The translations under genes and the position numbers were made by a program. 37,915 nucleotides of DNA from positions 1 to 37,915 of the forward strand of contig JAUJON010000016.1 in assembly GCA_030447595.1 (NCBI GenBank), given 5' to 3'. The notes under the pieces are model-generated. The model saw nothing but the letters and a program-made list of their open reading frames with translations, made no database searches and was not told the origin of the DNA. Position 1 is the stretch's first letter; the number at the start of each line of letters is the position of its first letter. Below, in pieces: positions 35,801-37,915 of this stretch. Source of the DNA: Thermosynechococcaceae cyanobacterium YX3bin19. GTDB lineage: Bacteria > Cyanobacteriota > Cyanobacteriia > Thermosynechococcales > Thermosynechococcaceae.

Positions 35801-36727
35801 GGTTGTGCCCTAGAGAAGTGTGGGGTAAGTAACGAAATCTGCCCAAGACCAAGGCATATCAGTTAACCCAGCCCGTTGTGCTGCTGTTGTTTTCAACTGA
35901 GAATGCTGCCAGATCCAGTTGAAATAGCTGACAACCAATCGCACCGTCCCCTCCGTCTGCTGCCACACTTTGCCAAACTTGTTCTGCCGTCGATGCCAGC
36001 GTCCACTCTGTTGCCGCAAAATTCCATTGGTACGCTCATTGCGTTGCGTCAATGTCTTGCCAATGTAGTGGTCAACCTCTGCACCTAAAACTCGTTCATA
36101 GCCACCCCAACCATCGGTATCCCACTCACAACAAGCGGTTTTGCCCTCGGTGCTGACAACCAACTCCTCATAGGGCTTCGCCCCGCCAAAGGCGTACAAC
36201 TCATCGGTGTGCTTACCTACCCGAGCACTTAGAATCAAACCACTGTCCTTAGCAAGACTGATGCCAACCCAGCAGTCCCCTACGTTTAGTTCCTGGTCGT
36301 GGCAGTGTTTCTGCTTTTTTCAACAAACGACCAGAACTCATCTGCACCAATGGATTCTGTATCCACGTTTTGGAGTTCTTGATTGTGCACCATTTGTGCT
36401 TTTTGACTGGCTGCATCAATCACACTGACGACCGTTTCATAAGCCAGTCCAGTAATGCGGCTAATGCCACGTAAGCTGCTGCCTTCGCTGTGGGACTGTA
36501 AGACCAAGCGAACCTCTTCAGGTATGATTTGGTGACGCTAGTACAGCGTATCGAACGTCTCAGTGAAGCTCTGTTGGCAAGCAGGGCAGAAGTAACGTTG
36601 GCTGCCTTTGCTTGTCTTGCCGTGACGATGGGATTTGGGATGATTACAGAATGGACATTCCATCACTTGTTTAGAAACTCAAACGCTCCTTAAGTTTATC
36701 AATCCCACACTTCTATCTGGCATGACC
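35801..36727 (-). mobile_element. IS1-family insertion sequence, inactivated
   Basis: About 927 bases with imperfect terminal inverted repeats: left GGTTGTGCCCTAGAGAAGTG, right (reverse strand) GGTCATGCCAGATAGAAGTG, each followed by TGGG. No flanking target duplication is seen. It carries one disrupted IS1-type transposase gene on the minus strand. It probably arrived between the hydrolase and pyrC. Confidence 0.85.
35810..36663 (-). pseudogene. IS1-family transposase, stop codon plus frame change
   Basis: From ATG 36663: an N-terminal zinc finger (CPFCNHPKSHRHGKTSKGSQ, then RYFCPACQQSF), an in-frame TAG near 36539 after TFDTLY, and a helix-turn-helix (GSSLRGISRITGLAYETVVS). Near 36315 a six-A run marks a -1 shift; the second frame gives GDCWVGISLAKDSGLIL, then the DDE-type C terminus with GKTLTQRNERTNG and WHRRQNKFGKVWQQTEGTVR. 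IS1 elements use a programmed -1 shift on an A-run, so the frame change may be natural, but the TAG is not. This copy is probably inactive. Confidence 0.82.
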
Positions 36728-36903
36728 CATTCGCTTTCTCTCTCAAAAGCGGAGTATTGTATGGGTGCTACTTCTCAGGAAAATCTGCATCCAGGGGTCA
36801 TCAGGGTTACTGCTGGCCTTTGGAAAGTGCTTCCCATCCTAAAGGGACTTAGAACTGCGCCGATACGCTAGCAAAGTTCCTGCTGAGGCAGAATTCTCCC
36901 TGA

Positions 36904-37915
36904 TTAAGGGTGAAGTACTTGCTGCCGGGATGATACAGGTTCAAAGGTTAAGGGACGGCCTCGAACTTCTGTATGCAGTTTGCCCCTGTCGTAGACGATC
37001 TGGCCTCCGACAATCGTCATTACCGGCCAACCCGTCAGGTCCCAGCCGTCAAAAGGGCTCCAGCCACATTTAGTCAGCAACTCCTGCCGCAGAACTGGAT
37101 GGTAAGTATCCAGTTCTACCAGCACCAGATCCGCATCGTAGCCAGGGGCGATCGCCCCCTTATGAGGAATACCATAGGCTTGGGCCACTGCTGTAGACAT
37201 CCAGTGCGCTACTTGAGCGATCGTGCAGTGTCCCTGCATTGCCTGGGTCAGCAGCAGCGGCAGGGAAGTTTCTACCCCCGGCATGCCGGAGGGTGTGTTC
37301 GGGTATCCTTTAGCCTTCTCCGCCAGGGTATGGGGGGCATGGTCTGTGGCAATAAAGTCAATCACCCCATCCAGCAGCGCTTGCCAGAGAACTTCGTTAT
37401 CGTGGGGCGATCGCAGCGGCGGGTTCATCTGCGCTAGCGTGCCCAGCGTTTCGTAGGCGCTGGTATTGAGCAGTAGATGCTGAGGCGTCACCTCTGCCGT
37501 TACCCAAGCGGGTTTTTCATGCCGTAATAGCTCTGCTTCCTCTGCCGTTGACAGGTGCAGGATATGCAGTCGTCGTTGGTATTTTTGGGAAAGCTTCAGT
37601 GCCAGTTGGGTTGCAGCCAGTGCCGCTTGATTATCTTGAATTTGAGAGTGTACTGCCGGATCGGTGTTTCCAGCAAATTGCTGCCGCCGCTGATTAATCC
37701 GGGCTTGATCTTCCGCATGGACGGCAATCAGGCGATCGCCCTCAGCAAAGATTGGCTCTAGAGCTGCCTCCTGGTCAACCAGTAGCGCTCCATGGGCTGA
37801 CCCCATAAAGATTTTGATAACGGGTGTCGGGTGAGCCTGCCGCAGGTCCGGCAAATTCTCGGCTGTGGCTCCAATAAAAAAGCCGTAGTTCAGCCGGCAT
37901 TTCTCTGCAGCCCGC
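36904..37915 (-). CDS. pyrC: Dihydroorotase, partial (5' part beyond the window)
   Basis: PyrC closes the ring of carbamoyl aspartate to dihydroorotate, the third pyrimidine step. The reading frame runs off the right edge, so the start and the HxH metal site are missing. Visible: PVIKIFMGSAHGALL with the probable carboxylated Lys, AVHAEDQ, LHILHLSTAEEAELL (His ligand), TAEVTPQHLLL, MNPPLRS and the DFIATDHAPHT metal Asp motif, then GIPHKGAIAPGYDADLVLVE. The last part ends GRPLTFEPVSSRQQVLHP. About 337 residues are in the window and no disruption is seen. A dihydropyrimidinase or allantoinase role is less likely. Confidence 0.92.
   Translation of the reverse strand, partial: RAAEKCRLNYGFFIGATAENLPDLRQAHPTPVIKIFMGSAHGALLVDQEAALEPIFAEGDRLIAVHAEDQARINQRRQQFAGNTDPAVHSQIQDNQAALAATQLALKLSQKYQRRLHILHLSTAEEAELLRHEKPAWVTAEVTPQHLLLNTSAYETLGTLAQMNPPLRSPHDNEVLWQALLDGVIDFIATDHAPHTLAEKAKGYPNTPSGMPGVETSLPLLLTQAMQGHCTIAQVAHWMSTAVAQAYGIPHKGAIAPGYDADLVLVELDTYHPVLRQELLTKCGWSPFDGWDLTGWPVMTIVGGQIVYDRGKLHTEVRGRPLTFEPVSSRQQVLHP

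Noticed and set aside
36761-36871. 36-residue ORF between the IS copy and pyrC
   Set aside because: Too short, no recognisable motif and no clear ribosome-binding site.
1-37915. CRISPR array or restriction/toxin-antitoxin system
   Set aside because: No regularly spaced short repeats, Cas, restriction or toxin-antitoxin genes were seen on either strand.

Overview
The window is cyanobacterial. Recognisable markers include a helical carotenoid protein (HCP, a homologue of the OCP N-terminal domain), PSRP-3/Ycf65, a PAP/fibrillin protein, a catalytically altered ClpR next to a ClpP3-type gene, a DUF3134 protein, an LpxB-like protein, a tRNA-Ile(CAU) of the chloroplast trnI type, and many copies of the HIP1 octamer GCGATCGC. 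Genus cannot be set from sequence alone. Base composition is moderate, with one clearly AT-rich gene at the left edge (ilvE).

Layout. 60-4364: ilvE, an M23 peptidase with a long structured leader, a MurG/GT-B-like glycosyltransferase and a fibrillin. 4573-8696: a run of broken genes (DUF3134, mraY, gloB, chrA and a membrane protein). 8697-11372: an intact minus-strand group (LpxB-like, HTH-GrpE fusion, zinc ribbon-MshEN protein). 11560-14294: clpR intact, then clpP3, a J-domain gene and a small amphipathic-protein gene, all damaged. 14478-16072: a decayed NB-ARC gene. 16180-16520: a 171-bp tandem duplication in front of a small secreted protein. 17129-19170: two unrecognised intact genes and a decayed one. 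19171-20027: a geneless stretch with strong hairpins (RNA candidate). 20028-24703: GNAT fragment, ruvB, HAD hydrolase, PSRP-3, broken CorC-type gene, small membrane protein. 24910-27224: tRNA-Ile(CAU), a secreted protein, pyrE, a small hydrophilic protein and HCP. 27343-31938: broken ggt, an ABC permease and an SLC13/RCK permease. 31971-36727: IS1-family remnants flanking a LysR pseudogene, a four-helix membrane protein, and a damaged alpha/beta-hydrolase-ABM fusion. 36904-37915: pyrC, running off the right edge.

The main pattern is bimodal gene integrity. Long genes such as the SLC13 permease (1.8 kb), ruvB, pyrC and the LpxB-like gene have no disruption, while mraY, gloB, chrA, ggt, the LysR gene and others each carry several frameshifts and, in some, nonsense or conserved-site substitutions. 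That uneven distribution looks more like real pseudogenisation than uniform sequencing error, although many single-base losses lie in homopolymers, so error cannot be excluded. Two of the broken genes (mraY, clpP3) belong to normally essential functions, so intact copies elsewhere would be expected. The best candidates for undescribed elements are the structured leader of the M23 gene, the multi-hairpin RNA candidate at 19683-19816 and the 171-bp duplication with a palindromic promoter.
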